Shown in pieces: positions 33,944 through 43,384 of a stretch of DNA of 64,000 nt; the stretch's first letter is position 1; each line of letters starts with the position of its first letter. The stretch comes from Exiguobacterium sp. s48 (GTDB lineage: Bacteria; Bacillota; Bacilli; Exiguobacteriales; Exiguobacteriaceae). Both the position numbers and the translations under genes were made by a program. The DNA is taken from assembly GCF_018617395.1 (NCBI RefSeq), contig NZ_JACSKC010000001.1, positions 124,001 to 188,000 of the forward strand. Reading direction: 5' to 3'. Under the pieces are notes generated by a model. That model was not told the origin of the DNA, searched no databases, and saw nothing but the letters and a program-made list of their open reading frames with translations.

Positions 33944-36298
33944 ATGGACCACGCGTTACGCGTATTAGAATATGAAAAATTGCGTCAACAGCTTGCCGGT
34001 CATGCGGCGAGCTCGCTCGGAAAAGATTTGGCGCTGAAGATGCAACCTGACTACTCATACGACCGGGTGCTCTCAAATTTGAATGTGACGAAAGAGGCGA
34101 CTGAGGTCGTTCGTCTTCGTGACCGTCTGCCGCTCGGTGGGCTCACGGACGTCCGTGCGGAAGTGAAGCGGGCCGCCATCGGCTCGGTCCTCTCGACGAG
34201 CGAGTTGCTCGCCGTCGCTGCCGTCATGTATGGCGGTCGCCAAGTGAAGAACTTCTTTGAAAAGCTTCACGAGGACAACGAGGAGATTCGCATTCCACGC
34301 CTTGACGAGTATGCGGACAAGTTGACGAAGCTCATCGAGGTCGAGCAGGCGATTCGTCAGGCGATTGACGACCAAGGGATGGTCCAAGATTCGGCGAGCT
34401 CACAACTCCGTGGACTTCGGACACAGCTCCGTAGCTTTGAAGGCAGTGTCCGTTCACGCATCGATAACATTCTCCGCAACAATGCGAAGATGCTTTCAGA
34501 CGCGATCGTCACGATTCGAAACGACCGCTATGTCGTGCCGGTCAAACAAGAGTATCGCCAGGCGTTCGGCGGGATCGTGCACGACCAGTCAGCTTCTGGC
34601 CAGACGCTCTTCATCGAGCCGCAAGCGATTGTTTCCATCAACAACGAGATTCAAGAAGTTCGCCTGAAGGAACGTGCTGAAATCGATCGGATTTTAAGTG
34701 CGCTCTCGAACGAGGTCGGTGGGGTGCATGATGCCATCATGACGAATATCGATGTATTAGCCGAACTCGACTTCATCTTTGCGAAAGTCGCTTACGGACA
34801 AGAGATGAAAGCGACCGAGCCGAAGTTGAACGACAATCGGGAAATCAAATTGAAGCAGGCACGTCATCCGTTCATCCCGAAAGATGAGGTCGTGCCGATC
34901 ACGGTCGAGCTCGGGGAAGACTACACGTCACTCGTCATCACCGGACCAAACACCGGCGGGAAGACCGTCACGTTGAAGACGATCGGACTCCTTCAGTTAA
35001 TGGTGCAGTCAGGTCTCTATGTACCGGCAGAATTCGGGACAGAGCTTTCCGTGTTTGACGCGGTCTATGCCGACATCGGGGATGAGCAATCAATCGAACA
35101 GAGTCTCTCGACGTTCAGCTCGCATATGACAAACATCGTCGGCATGCTCGACAAAATCGACTTCATGTCACTCGTCCTCTTCGATGAGCTCGGTGCCGGG
35201 ACGGACCCGCAAGAAGGGGCCGCGCTCGCCATGGCCATCTTAGATGAAGTGAAACGCCGCGGGGCACGTGTCGCAGCGACGACGCATTACTCGGAACTGA
35301 AGGCGTATGCTTATAACCGCGAGGGTGTCATGAACGCCTCGATGGAGTTTGATATCGAATCGCTCAGCCCGACGTACCGTCTTTTAATCGGTGTACCGGG
35401 TCGCTCGAACGCCTTTGAGATCAGTCGTCGTCTCGGACTGTCTGAGCAAGTCATCGATAAGGCGCGTAGCCACGTTGGTAGTGACGCGGAGTCGGTCGAA
35501 TCGATGATCAACGAACTTGAAGCAGCGAAACAACGTGCTGAACAGCTCGAACAGGAATTGATCGTCAAACGCCATGACTTCGAAGAAGAGCAGGCAGCGT
35601 TTGAAGCGAAGATGACCGAATTTGAGCGCGAACGCGACAACTTGTATAGCGCGGCCGAGGCGAAAGCCGAGAAGGCCGTCGAGCAGGCGAAGCGTCAGGC
35701 GAACGAAGTCATCGACCGCTTGAAGAAGCTACGTGAACAGGGAATCGTCAAAGAGCACGAGATTATCGCAGCGAAGAAAGAGCTCGAGTCGGCCAAACCG
35801 ACGCTTCAAGAGAAAAAGATCCAAAAAGTGAAACAAAAAGCCCAGCAGAAACGTACGTTCAGTAAGGGCGAAGAAGTGAAAGTGACGACGTTCAACCAAA
35901 AAGGCTACATCGTGAAACAAATCAACGACAATGAGTACAACGTCCAAGTCGGCATCATGAAAGTGAACGTCAAAGCGGACGACCTTCAGAAGATCGGTCC
36001 ATCGAAAGAGAAGCCGCTTCAATCGAAAGGAAGCTCGCTCAAACGACAGAGCTCGACGAAGTCCGAGCTCGACCTTCGTGGCGTCCGTGTCGAGGAAGGG
36101 CTCATGCGTCTAGATAAGTATATCGATGAAGCGCTCGTGTCGGGCTATGATAACGTCCGCATCATCCACGGTTTAGGTACCGGGGCGATGCGTCAGGCGA
36201 CACAAGAATTTTTAAAAGGACATCGTCACGTGAAGAGCCAGCGCCCGGGAGGAATGGGCGAGGGTGGACTCGGAGTCACGGTCGTCGAACTAAAGTAA
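33944..36298 (+). CDS. mutS2: Endonuclease MutS2
   Basis: A 784-residue protein of full family length. N-terminal clamp/lever helices, an ATPase domain with Walker A GPNTGGKTVTLKT and Walker B VLFDELGAGTDPQEGAAL, a long coiled coil (about 515-640), a KOW-like segment and a C-terminal Smr nuclease domain (ELDLRGVRVEEGLMRLDKYIDEAL...IIHGLGTGAMRQATQEFLKGH). It acts in recombination control and rescue of collided ribosomes in Bacillus rather than mismatch repair. It starts 15 bases after polX. Confidence 0.97.
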   Translation: MDHALRVLEYEKLRQQLAGHAASSLGKDLALKMQPDYSYDRVLSNLNVTKEATEVVRLRDRLPLGGLTDVRAEVKRAAIGSVLSTSELLAVAAVMYGGRQVKNFFEKLHEDNEEIRIPRLDEYADKLTKLIEVEQAIRQAIDDQGMVQDSASSQLRGLRTQLRSFEGSVRSRIDNILRNNAKMLSDAIVTIRNDRYVVPVKQEYRQAFGGIVHDQSASGQTLFIEPQAIVSINNEIQEVRLKERAEIDRILSALSNEVGGVHDAIMTNIDVLAELDFIFAKVAYGQEMKATEPKLNDNREIKLKQARHPFIPKDEVVPITVELGEDYTSLVITGPNTGGKTVTLKTIGLLQLMVQSGLYVPAEFGTELSVFDAVYADIGDEQSIEQSLSTFSSHMTNIVGMLDKIDFMSLVLFDELGAGTDPQEGAALAMAILDEVKRRGARVAATTHYSELKAYAYNREGVMNASMEFDIESLSPTYRLLIGVPGRSNAFEISRRLGLSEQVIDKARSHVGSDAESVESMINELEAAKQRAEQLEQELIVKRHDFEEEQAAFEAKMTEFERERDNLYSAAEAKAEKAVEQAKRQANEVIDRLKKLREQGIVKEHEIIAAKKELESAKPTLQEKKIQKVKQKAQQKRTFSKGEEVKVTTFNQKGYIVKQINDNEYNVQVGIMKVNVKADDLQKIGPSKEKPLQSKGSSLKRQSSTKSELDLRGVRVEEGLMRLDKYIDEALVSGYDNVRIIHGLGTGAMRQATQEFLKGHRHVKSQRPGGMGEGGLGVTVVELK

Positions 36299-36311
36299 AG
36301 GGAGTCGGGGA

Positions 36312-36722
36312 ATGGGCACGTTAACGTTTGCGGTTATGCTAGAGTCGTTCGGACTTTATTCGATGGCAGGACTGATGATTATTGTCGGTCTCGCCATCTT
36401 CGAGGTGACGACGCCATACAGCAACTGGCGCGAGATTCAAAAAGGAAATATCGCTGTCGCTTTGGCAACAGGTGGGAAGATTGTCGGTCTCGCCAACATC
36501 TTCCGTGTCGTCGAGAGCTATCATGAGAGCACGATCGATATCTTCATCGGTGGAGGGTTCGGTTTCCTATTGCTTCTGGCGACTTATTGGTTATTTGAAT
36601 TTTTGACACCGACGCTGAAGGTGAACGACGAGATTCAACAAGGAAATATTGCTGTCGGATTGTTGGCATTCTTGCTGTCGATCGGGGTATCTCTCGTCGT
36701 CGGCGCGGCATTGGTGAGGTGA
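36312..36722 (+). CDS. DUF350-family membrane protein (YshE-like)
   Basis: A 136-residue protein with four hydrophobic segments in two repeats, each carrying the DUF350 pattern (REIQKGNIAVALATGGKIVGLAN and NDEIQQGNIAVGLLAFLLSIGVSL). Position after mutS2 matches Bacillus yshE. DUF350 proteins are of unknown function; some occur in phage-shock or membrane-stress clusters. It starts 13 bases after mutS2. Confidence 0.9.
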   Translation: MGTLTFAVMLESFGLYSMAGLMIIVGLAIFEVTTPYSNWREIQKGNIAVALATGGKIVGLANIFRVVESYHESTIDIFIGGGFGFLLLLATYWLFEFLTPTLKVNDEIQQGNIAVGLLAFLLSIGVSLVVGAALVR

Positions 36723-36726
36723 AGAC

Positions 36727-36813
36727 ATGGTATACGAACGATTGGCAAAGATTTTGTTCATCGGGGCCGGGCTGTTCTTAGTGGCAGCGGCACTCTGGTA
36801 TATGTTTTATTGA
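36727..36813 (+). CDS. 28-residue membrane microprotein
   Basis: An ATG at 36727, preceded by GAGGTGA that overlaps the DUF350 stop, opens a frame of 28 codons ending at TGA 36811-36813. The peptide is MVYERLAKILFIGAGLFLVAAALWYMFY: a single hydrophobic helix with a charged N-terminus. The good ribosome site, four-base gap from the DUF350 gene, and terminator right after support a real gene. No family recognised. Confidence 0.6.
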   Translation: MVYERLAKILFIGAGLFLVAAALWYMFY

Positions 36814-36820
36814 GAGACGA

Positions 36821-36849
36821 GGATCATCCATTTGGATGATCCCTTTTTT
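36821..36849 (+). terminator. Intrinsic terminator of the zapA-mutS2 operon
   Basis: Ten-base-pair stem GGATCATCCA / TGGATGATCC with loop TT, followed by CTTTTTTG. It marks the end of the conserved block. Confidence 0.92.
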
Positions 36850-36975
36850 GATTTTGGTAACCTTGAATATAAAATATATAGGTGAAAGGAAAATATTTTA
36901 CAATTCGTGTGAGGAAATCGATATACTGAAACTAGATTATGGAACGAGATACATAAGAAGGTTGAGGTGTGGGTC

Positions 36976-37809
36976 ATGGCGAACGGATCAGAAGTGTTTG
37001 AAGTCTTGATGACGAATGCAGTGAAATTGCCTGGAGTGAAAGTAGACCGGAAAGAGTTTTTAGCTCAAAATTTTAGTAAGTACGTGCCGGCGAATCAGTT
37101 GGCAGAGATTATAGAGAAGGGACCGCTTGAGGCGAACGTCCCTCTTTCAGTCATCAAAAAAGTAGCGAAGCGAAATATCGCCAATCAGACGATGAAGAGT
37201 TCGAGTGCATCGTTTGCAGCCGGTCTACCTGGAGGCATCGGTCTCGCCGCAACGATTCCGGCCGATACGGCACAATTCTTCGGTTTCGCCCTCCGTTTAG
37301 CGCAAGAAATCGGGTATTTATATGGGTACGATGACTTTTGGGAAGACGGGGAACTAGATGTCGAACGGGTGAATGGAGAATTGATTCTCTTTTTAGGTGT
37401 CATGTTCGGCGTGGGCGGTGCGACGGCTACCATCAAGGCACTATCCGCACAACTCTCGAAAGAAGCTTTGAAAAAGATCCCGAACAAAGCGCTGATGAAA
37501 ACGGTGTACTATCCAATCATCAAGAAAATGTCAGCGATGATTGGGGTGAAGATGACGAAAGACACGTTCGCCAAAGGGATTTCGAAGATGATCCCACTCG
37601 CAGGCGGTGTCATTTCGGGAGGAATCACGTACTCATCGATGACGAAGATGGGCAATCGCCTTATGCATGCGCTTGAAGAAGGCGTCAACATGACGGAAGC
37701 GGAGTTTATTGAAAGTGTGGAAGCAGTCAAGCGTGAAAATCTTGAAATCATCGAAGCAGAATTTGTAGAAATTGATGAGGGATCACGTAATGACGGGGAA
37801 GTCATCTAA
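36976..37809 (+). CDS. EcsC-family protein
   Basis: A 277-residue protein. The central part (AAGLPGGIGLAATIPADTAQFFGFALRLAQEIGYLYGYDDFWEDGE and ELILFLGVMFGVGGATATIK) matches what I remember of EcsC-type proteins. It has two or three moderately hydrophobic, Gly-rich segments that could dip into the membrane, and an acidic tail. I start at ATG 36976 with GAGGTG seven bases upstream rather than GTG 36967. The EcsC role is unknown. A second gene follows 33 bases on. Confidence 0.75.
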   Translation: MANGSEVFEVLMTNAVKLPGVKVDRKEFLAQNFSKYVPANQLAEIIEKGPLEANVPLSVIKKVAKRNIANQTMKSSSASFAAGLPGGIGLAATIPADTAQFFGFALRLAQEIGYLYGYDDFWEDGELDVERVNGELILFLGVMFGVGGATATIKALSAQLSKEALKKIPNKALMKTVYYPIIKKMSAMIGVKMTKDTFAKGISKMIPLAGGVISGGITYSSMTKMGNRLMHALEEGVNMTEAEFIESVEAVKRENLEIIEAEFVEIDEGSRNDGEVI

Positions 37810-37842
37810 GAAGATATCGTATGTTCTAGGAGGGGATTATTC

Positions 37843-38307
37843 ATGAATCTAGACTTACACTACTTGATGTCGACCGAGCGCTACGTACTCGACATAGAAT
37901 CGTTTCAGATGAAGAATGAAGCGTATTACCCGTTAGAATGGACGTTTTATGGAGCAGCGAATCCGACGATGCTCCTCACATGGGACGCTAATCGCGACCG
38001 CATCCGAATCCGCTTCGAACAGTACGCCGTCTTTTTAGGGACACAAGAAGAGCACGGAATGAAAGAAGATGGGTTATGGAACGAGCATCCGATTGTGAAA
38101 CTATCCGCATCGCGCCTGATGTCATTCGCTAGTGAACGGATGGCGATTCATCCGGTGAACCGTAACCGTGGCGCGCTCGCACATTACGTCATCCGTACGA
38201 TCGAGCAGGAGTTTCATGTGTTAGCGTATGAAGACCCGATCGTAGAAGATTTAGGAAAAGTCGGGGACACGGGAGTACGTGTCGAAATCGTAGAAGAAGC
38301 CGAATAA
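37843..38307 (+). CDS. Conserved-looking hypothetical protein
   Basis: A 154-residue soluble acidic protein with an AGGAGGGG site. No signal peptide or membrane segment. The N-terminal half is beta-rich (YLMSTERYVLDIESFQMKNEAYYPLEWTFYGAANPTMLLTW). I do not recognise a family. It lies downstream of the EcsC-like gene and ahead of a shared terminator, so the two probably form one unit. Confidence 0.7.
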   Translation: MNLDLHYLMSTERYVLDIESFQMKNEAYYPLEWTFYGAANPTMLLTWDANRDRIRIRFEQYAVFLGTQEEHGMKEDGLWNEHPIVKLSASRLMSFASERMAIHPVNRNRGALAHYVIRTIEQEFHVLAYEDPIVEDLGKVGDTGVRVEIVEEAE

Positions 38308-38343
38308 AAACAACGTCGCCTCTTATCGGAGGCGACGTTGTTT
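38308..38343. terminator. Bidirectional intrinsic terminator
   Basis: Fourteen-base-pair stem AACAACGTCGCCTC / GAGGCGACGTTGTT with A- and T-tracts. It separates the hypothetical gene from the convergent permease gene. Confidence 0.92.
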
Positions 38344-38346
38344 CGC

Positions 38347-41300
38347 TTATGGAACATCAATTTTGACGGTATAGGTCTTCGGCATGGCATCACTCGAAGC
38401 GAACAAGACGAGCGTCTTCGCTTTCTCTGGGACGAGGAAGACTAAATCAATTTCGGATTTCTCGCCTGGCTTGTAACGGAAGCCACCTTGGAATGCTTTC
38501 TTATTGTGGTTGACCATGTCGACGGGGCTGTATTCCGTCCCATCTGGCGTGTACATGCGGAATCCGTTCGGACGATAGTCCGCATAGCCACCATAGCCCT
38601 TATCTTTGTCATACAACGTAAGCGGCAGACTGACGAATCGCTTCCCAGCTTCCGGTTCAGTCCCGTCCGGAGAGGCGTACACGGGTTCACCCACTTGAAA
38701 TTCGCGTTTCTTCATTTTTGGATCCCCGATAAACGTTTGGAACGTGCCGAGGTTCATGATTTTTTGAAGGTCATCTTCTTTTTGTGTGGTGTCTTTTGCT
38801 TCTTTCGGTTTATCTGCTTTTAAATCAGCCTGTTTCGCACCCGTCGTCTGCGCAGTCGGGGCTGGGGTCGCTTTCGCTTCTTCCGTGACCGGCTTGACTT
38901 CTGGTGATGTGAAGACGAACAAGCTGATGATTCCGACGACGAGTGCCGTCGCCGTCGTCCCGAGTACGAAGCGGAATCGTTTCTCGACTTGTTTTTGGTT
39001 GACGACATGCCCACCGATGGCTTCAGCCGGCGTGATGCGGACCGCGCGTTCGGCAGGAAGCAATGCACCTAAGACCCCTGTCACGACCGGAATGAGGATG
39101 GTCGCAAACAAGAACGGTAGCTCTGACGTCGGGAACTGTTGATACATGATCGTAACGATGATGATGGTGAAGGTCACACCGAGTAGTCCTGCGAAGAAGC
39201 CAGTCAACGCACCTTCCGTCAAGACGAGACGACGGATGGACGTGTTCTGCCAACCGAGCGCTTTCAAGACGGCGAGTTGAGGCTTACGCTCGGATACGTT
39301 TTGCCACATGATTTCGGTCGTCGTCAACATCGCAATGAGTAAGGCGACCCCCATGGCGACGTAATGCATCGTCCCGACTTCTAGTGCCACGAACTCCCCA
39401 ATCCACGTCGTATACAAGACGCCTTGGAGGCGGAACGTGACGAACAAGAAGAAGCCGAACAGACTCGTCGGTAAGGCGATGGCGAGAATCGACAACAACG
39501 TCCGTGGCCAATACGTCACGAGTTGGTTCAAGCTCATGCCGACGCTTGAGCGCGAGCGGCCGAGACGTCGTCCTTTTGAGACTTCACCGGACTGCATCGT
39601 TTCATATGGCTTGATGCGACGGACGAGTCGAATCGGGATGAGTGTCCCGAGCCAGTAAATTAAGAGCCCGGCCAGTCCAATTAATAAGATACGGGTAATC
39701 GAAGTCGAGCCGGCCGCCGTCCAAAGGAACGTCCCGAGAATCATCCACGAGATGAGCGCGACCATCGACCCGAGGATCGTGGCTTCTAAGAATAACAGTT
39801 TCGAGAGCTGACTCGGCCGCCAACCGAGCGACAAGAGGATGGCGAACTCTTTCTTCCGTGCGTACAACATGATGATGTTCGAGCTGAACACGTACAGCAT
39901 CGCGACGAGGATAACACTCGCGACGACGCCGGAGAAGCCGAGTTTCGCTTCTTGGAAAATCGTGATTGACGACCCGATTTTAATCCATGGCTGCTGAATC
40001 CAACCGAGCGAACTTTCTCCTTTTAAACCTGGGAGATACGTGACGGCGTATTGTGGAGATGAGCCGAGCGTGACGTCCGTGATGAGACCGGTCTTGTCCT
40101 CGATCTCTTTGGCGACTGCTTGGAGCTTCGCTTCACTTTCTTCATTCAAGACGTCCACGTCTTTCACGTTGACACGAATGGCTGAGATGGCCTTGTCACC
40201 AGCGATGGCGAACGCCGCGTCGAGTGTCGTCAACATTGACGGTGGCTTCGTCAAGAAGCTATATGGGTTATTCGTCGGTTTGACGGTCGTCGGTGGGTTG
40301 ACCGGTTCATCCTTCGAGTTCATGACCCATTCGGCGCTTGCCGGGAAATACGTCTCCATCGGGAGTTCCGTTAGCGGGTCTTTTGACAGCTTCAGTTTCG
40401 ATGGGTCGAATAGTCCGATGTAGTTATATTTCACTTTCGGCACTTCGTTGAGGTCTTCCGCGTATAAATTGGACTTACGATACATACTTTCTTGCCCATA
40501 CTTCACTTCACCCTCAGCGAGGAACGGTTTGATTTGATACGAGTACGGCCACCGTTTCGGGAACGGGCTCGTCACGCCTTCGTAGACAAGAGGTGATGCC
40601 TTCTCGGAAAGCCAAGTGTAGTCAACCGTGACACGAGGATCTTGTGGCTGTGGTGTTCCTTCTAAAATGTGTTTCGTGATATTGTCGTGCATTTGTTGGG
40701 CTGTAAAGTCGTATGAGGCGACTTTCGTCCCTTTCAAGCTATCTAGATATTCCCCTTTCCCTTTCTCGAGATAGGTTTTGATAAAGGCTTCTTGGTCGCT
40801 CGTATCGGCATCGACTTCTTCGATGGTGTAGTTGATCGAGGCATCGACGTAGTCTTTTGTACTCATCAAAATCGGGATTGTCGTGATGTCTTCATCGTAA
40901 GGTTCTGGGACATCCTCTTCATTGAAGTAACGACTGAACGCTGTCGCTTGTACGGCATCGTCTAACCCGACGAGTTTCGCTTCGGCGACCGGGTCGATCC
41001 CCGCGAGCATGACATCGCTTCCGTAACTGAGTGGGAATTCTTCATATAGGGCGGTCGGGCCGATGCCGATGTGAGTGGAATCACCGTTTGGCATCCAGCC
41101 GACCCAAAAGTAGGCTTTCAAGTCTTGGAAGTCATTGATTTTTTCAATACCCGTATCGATGAGTGTGTTCATCTTAAGGCGATAAAGTCCCGCTTTATCA
41201 AACGTGTGCGTTTGCGTGAACGAGCTCGAATAAGTCGACCCAATCATCGCGATCGGTGCCGCGACATCGATGTCGGCAATCTGTTGAATCGTCTCGTATT

Positions 41301-41571
41301 GTTCGCGTGTGATTCCGCCTTCGAGTCCGCTCATATAGTTTGGCTCGAGCAAGTTCAAGTCCTCGGTCACGCTTCGGCTGCCTTCCGGACGGACGACGAT
41401 GTGATAAGACGAGTCCCAACGCTTTTGTAGCTCGTTGACGACCGTCCCGTTATTCGCCTGCGTCACACCGAGAAGATAGCTGAGCCCGGTACTGACGATG
41501 AGCATCCCGACCATGAGCAGGATGAATCGTTCCTTATTCCGCCACCACGAGTTCCAAATGAACTTAAGCAT
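38347..41571 (-). CDS. FtsX-type ABC permease with C-terminal DUF4352-like domain
   Basis: A 1074-residue protein. TM1 (about 15-37) is followed by a very long extracytoplasmic MacB-like region (about 40-545). FtsX helices lie at about 555-665, a second FtsX set at about 705-860, and a last transmembrane segment at about 880-900. A Lys/Glu/Ala/Pro-rich linker leads to an extracellular beta-sandwich (about 960-1074, QVGEPVYASPDGTEPEAGKRFVSLPLTLYDKDKGY...) that resembles DUF4352. Exporters or mechanotransmitters of this class act on lipids, peptides or wall hydrolases. The start overlaps the ATPase stop by 8 bases. The appended C-terminal domain is unusual. Confidence 0.85.
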   Translation of the reverse strand: MLKFIWNSWWRNKERFILLMVGMLIVSTGLSYLLGVTQANNGTVVNELQKRWDSSYHIVVRPEGSRSVTEDLNLLEPNYMSGLEGGITREQYETIQQIADIDVAAPIAMIGSTYSSSFTQTHTFDKAGLYRLKMNTLIDTGIEKINDFQDLKAYFWVGWMPNGDSTHIGIGPTALYEEFPLSYGSDVMLAGIDPVAEAKLVGLDDAVQATAFSRYFNEEDVPEPYDEDITTIPILMSTKDYVDASINYTIEEVDADTSDQEAFIKTYLEKGKGEYLDSLKGTKVASYDFTAQQMHDNITKHILEGTPQPQDPRVTVDYTWLSEKASPLVYEGVTSPFPKRWPYSYQIKPFLAEGEVKYGQESMYRKSNLYAEDLNEVPKVKYNYIGLFDPSKLKLSKDPLTELPMETYFPASAEWVMNSKDEPVNPPTTVKPTNNPYSFLTKPPSMLTTLDAAFAIAGDKAISAIRVNVKDVDVLNEESEAKLQAVAKEIEDKTGLITDVTLGSSPQYAVTYLPGLKGESSLGWIQQPWIKIGSSITIFQEAKLGFSGVVASVILVAMLYVFSSNIIMLYARKKEFAILLSLGWRPSQLSKLLFLEATILGSMVALISWMILGTFLWTAAGSTSITRILLIGLAGLLIYWLGTLIPIRLVRRIKPYETMQSGEVSKGRRLGRSRSSVGMSLNQLVTYWPRTLLSILAIALPTSLFGFFLFVTFRLQGVLYTTWIGEFVALEVGTMHYVAMGVALLIAMLTTTEIMWQNVSERKPQLAVLKALGWQNTSIRRLVLTEGALTGFFAGLLGVTFTIIIVTIMYQQFPTSELPFLFATILIPVVTGVLGALLPAERAVRITPAEAIGGHVVNQKQVEKRFRFVLGTTATALVVGIISLFVFTSPEVKPVTEEAKATPAPTAQTTGAKQADLKADKPKEAKDTTQKEDDLQKIMNLGTFQTFIGDPKMKKREFQVGEPVYASPDGTEPEAGKRFVSLPLTLYDKDKGYGGYADYRPNGFRMYTPDGTEYSPVDMVNHNKKAFQGGFRYKPGEKSEIDLVFLVPEKAKTLVLFASSDAMPKTYTVKIDVP

Positions 41572-42256
41572 GATGGACGTCGCTCATAGCGACGACCTGC
41601 CCGTCGCGCATCTCGATTTTTCGGTTGGCCCGGTCGGCGAGTTCCGGGTCATGGGTGACGAAGAGGACGCCACATCCGTTCTCGCGATTCAAGCGGATTA
41701 ATAGATCAAATATGACGTCACCCGTGTGTGTATCGAGGTTCCCCGTCGGCTCATCGGCGAGGAGCCATTTCGGGCGATGAATCAAGGCGCGGGCGACGGC
41801 GACGCGCTGTTGCTGACCACCTGACAGTTGGGACGGTAACGAATCGACCTTGTCAGCGAGACCGACCTCTTTCAACAGTTCGAGCGCACGTTCATGGACA
41901 TCGTAATCAACTTTTCGTCCGAAGAGCGGGGACATGACGTTCTCAAGCGCCGTCAACGTCGGGATGAGGTGGAACTGTTGGAAGATGAAACCGATGTTCT
42001 CGAATCGGAAGTTCGCGAGCTGTTTCGCAGATAGTGTCGAGATGGGTTCATCGTTGAAGAGCAAGGTACCCTCTGTCGGACGGTCGAGTGTACCAATCAG
42101 ACTGAGGAGCGTCGATTTCCCAGACCCCGATGGTCCGATAATGGAGATGAAATCCCCGTGCTCAAAGCGGAGGTTGATGTCCTGTAAGGCAACCGTTTTG
42201 ACGTCACCCGTGTCAAAGCGTTTTGTTAAGTGTTCACATGTGAAGTGATAGGCCAT
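41564..42256 (-). CDS. ABC transporter ATP-binding protein (MacB/LolD type)
   Basis: A 230-residue ATPase with Walker A GPSGSGKSTLLSLI, Q-loop FIFQQFHLIPTLTALENV, signature LSGGQQQRVAVARAL, Walker B WLLADEPTGNLDTHTG and switch histidine FVTHDPELADRA. The sequence is typical of ATPases paired with FtsX/MacB permeases. First gene of a two-gene operon with the 1074-residue permease. No two-component system is adjacent, unlike most bacitracin-type modules. Confidence 0.95.
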   Translation of the reverse strand: MAYHFTCEHLTKRFDTGDVKTVALQDINLRFEHGDFISIIGPSGSGKSTLLSLIGTLDRPTEGTLLFNDEPISTLSAKQLANFRFENIGFIFQQFHLIPTLTALENVMSPLFGRKVDYDVHERALELLKEVGLADKVDSLPSQLSGGQQQRVAVARALIHRPKWLLADEPTGNLDTHTGDVIFDLLIRLNRENGCGVLFVTHDPELADRANRKIEMRDGQVVAMSDVHHA

Positions 42257-42449
42257 ATCGTTAAATCTCTCCTTTAACTAATGTATAGTGAAAATATGTA
42301 AGAGGACGTAATATTCTGACTATTTTAGATTAGAGGAAAAACTTTCCTTTAGATAGCTGGATAAATTTTTATCTTGGTTTCAAAGGAGTAACGGATAGAT
42401 ATACGGAATAGTAAGCGTACATAGGAATGGTAAAAAAGGAGCGGAGCAT

Positions 42450-43022
42450 GTGGAATCTTCGAATCGAAAGTCAGATGAAATCAAGCTTGTAATTGGAGCG
42501 GGGGAGTACAATAACAATCCAGGTTGGATCCATACTCAAGAAGAAGAATTAGATGTATTGGACGAATTTTCTTGGCAAAACCGTTTTGCTATACATTCAA
42601 TCAATGCGATTTTAGCCGAGCATGTATGGGAACATCTCACGTATGAAGAGGGAGTGACCGCAGCGAAGCTGTGCCATCACTATTTAAAGCCTTTAGGCTA
42701 TATTCGCTGTGCGGTACCAGATGGATATTTTCCAGATGAGTCGTATCAACAGATTGTACAAGTCGGTGGACCTGGTCCGAAAAATCATCCGGCGGCGAGT
42801 CACAAGATTGTCCATACATATCAATCTATCATCAGTCTGTTTGAAGAGGCGGGCTATGAAGTGAAATTACTTGAATACTGCGATGAGAATGGAAAATTCC
42901 ATCAACAGGATTGGGATGGAGAGGATGGCGTCATCTTTCGGTCCAAGAAGTATGACCCTCGAAATCAAGCAGATGAGCTTGTTTTCCCTTCTTTAATCAT
43001 TGATGCCATCAAACCGGAGTGA
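42450..43022 (+). CDS. Putative SAM-dependent methyltransferase, short form
   Basis: A 190-residue protein starting with GTG after AAAGGAGCGG. It begins with IKLVIGAGEYNNNPGWIHT, which takes the place of the usual glycine-rich SAM loop. It then has SINAILAEHVWEHLTYEEGVTAAKLCHHYLKPLGYIRCAVPDGYFPD, the central HVWEHL/L-x-P-G-G-x-x-R segment of class I methyltransferases. The family is clear from that segment, but the fold is short and the SAM loop unusual. Substrate unknown. Monocistronic, near the defence-like cassette. Confidence 0.7.
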   Translation: MESSNRKSDEIKLVIGAGEYNNNPGWIHTQEEELDVLDEFSWQNRFAIHSINAILAEHVWEHLTYEEGVTAAKLCHHYLKPLGYIRCAVPDGYFPDESYQQIVQVGGPGPKNHPAASHKIVHTYQSIISLFEEAGYEVKLLEYCDENGKFHQQDWDGEDGVIFRSKKYDPRNQADELVFPSLIIDAIKPE

Positions 43023-43109
43023 GGTTGAAGGAACAAAGAATTGTACAATTGATTACTAAAAAGGGAATAGATAAATAAATAAGCGGTCGAGCGAAAGGGA
43101 GTGAACGCG

Positions 43110-43310
43110 ATGAAATCATTCGAGATTGAGTTCCATTTAGTCAATGGGGAAGTTCTGACGTATATGGTGGAAGCTGACACACGATTTGAGGCATTGGAGT
43201 CGATTTACCAATCGTTTCGACATGCGAGTGATGGGTTCGTACAGTTTGAGGACGAGTTGATTGTGATGTTGGATCATGTGGCGTATGTGAAGGCGTTTGA
43301 GGTGGATTGA
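43110..43310 (+). CDS. Small hypothetical protein
   Basis: A 66-residue acidic protein (MKSFEIEFHLVNGEVLTYMVEADTRFEALESIYQSFRH...) with AAAGGGAGTGA before the ATG at 43110. A beta-beta-alpha pattern is predicted by eye. It resembles small Bacillus proteins of unknown role. No family named. Confidence 0.6.
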   Translation: MKSFEIEFHLVNGEVLTYMVEADTRFEALESIYQSFRHASDGFVQFEDELIVMLDHVAYVKAFEVD

Positions 43311-43384
43311 AAAATAAAAAAGAAAAGTGAAGTTAAATCACTTTTCTTAAATACATATCTTAAAAAGATTAATAGAGAAGTTGG

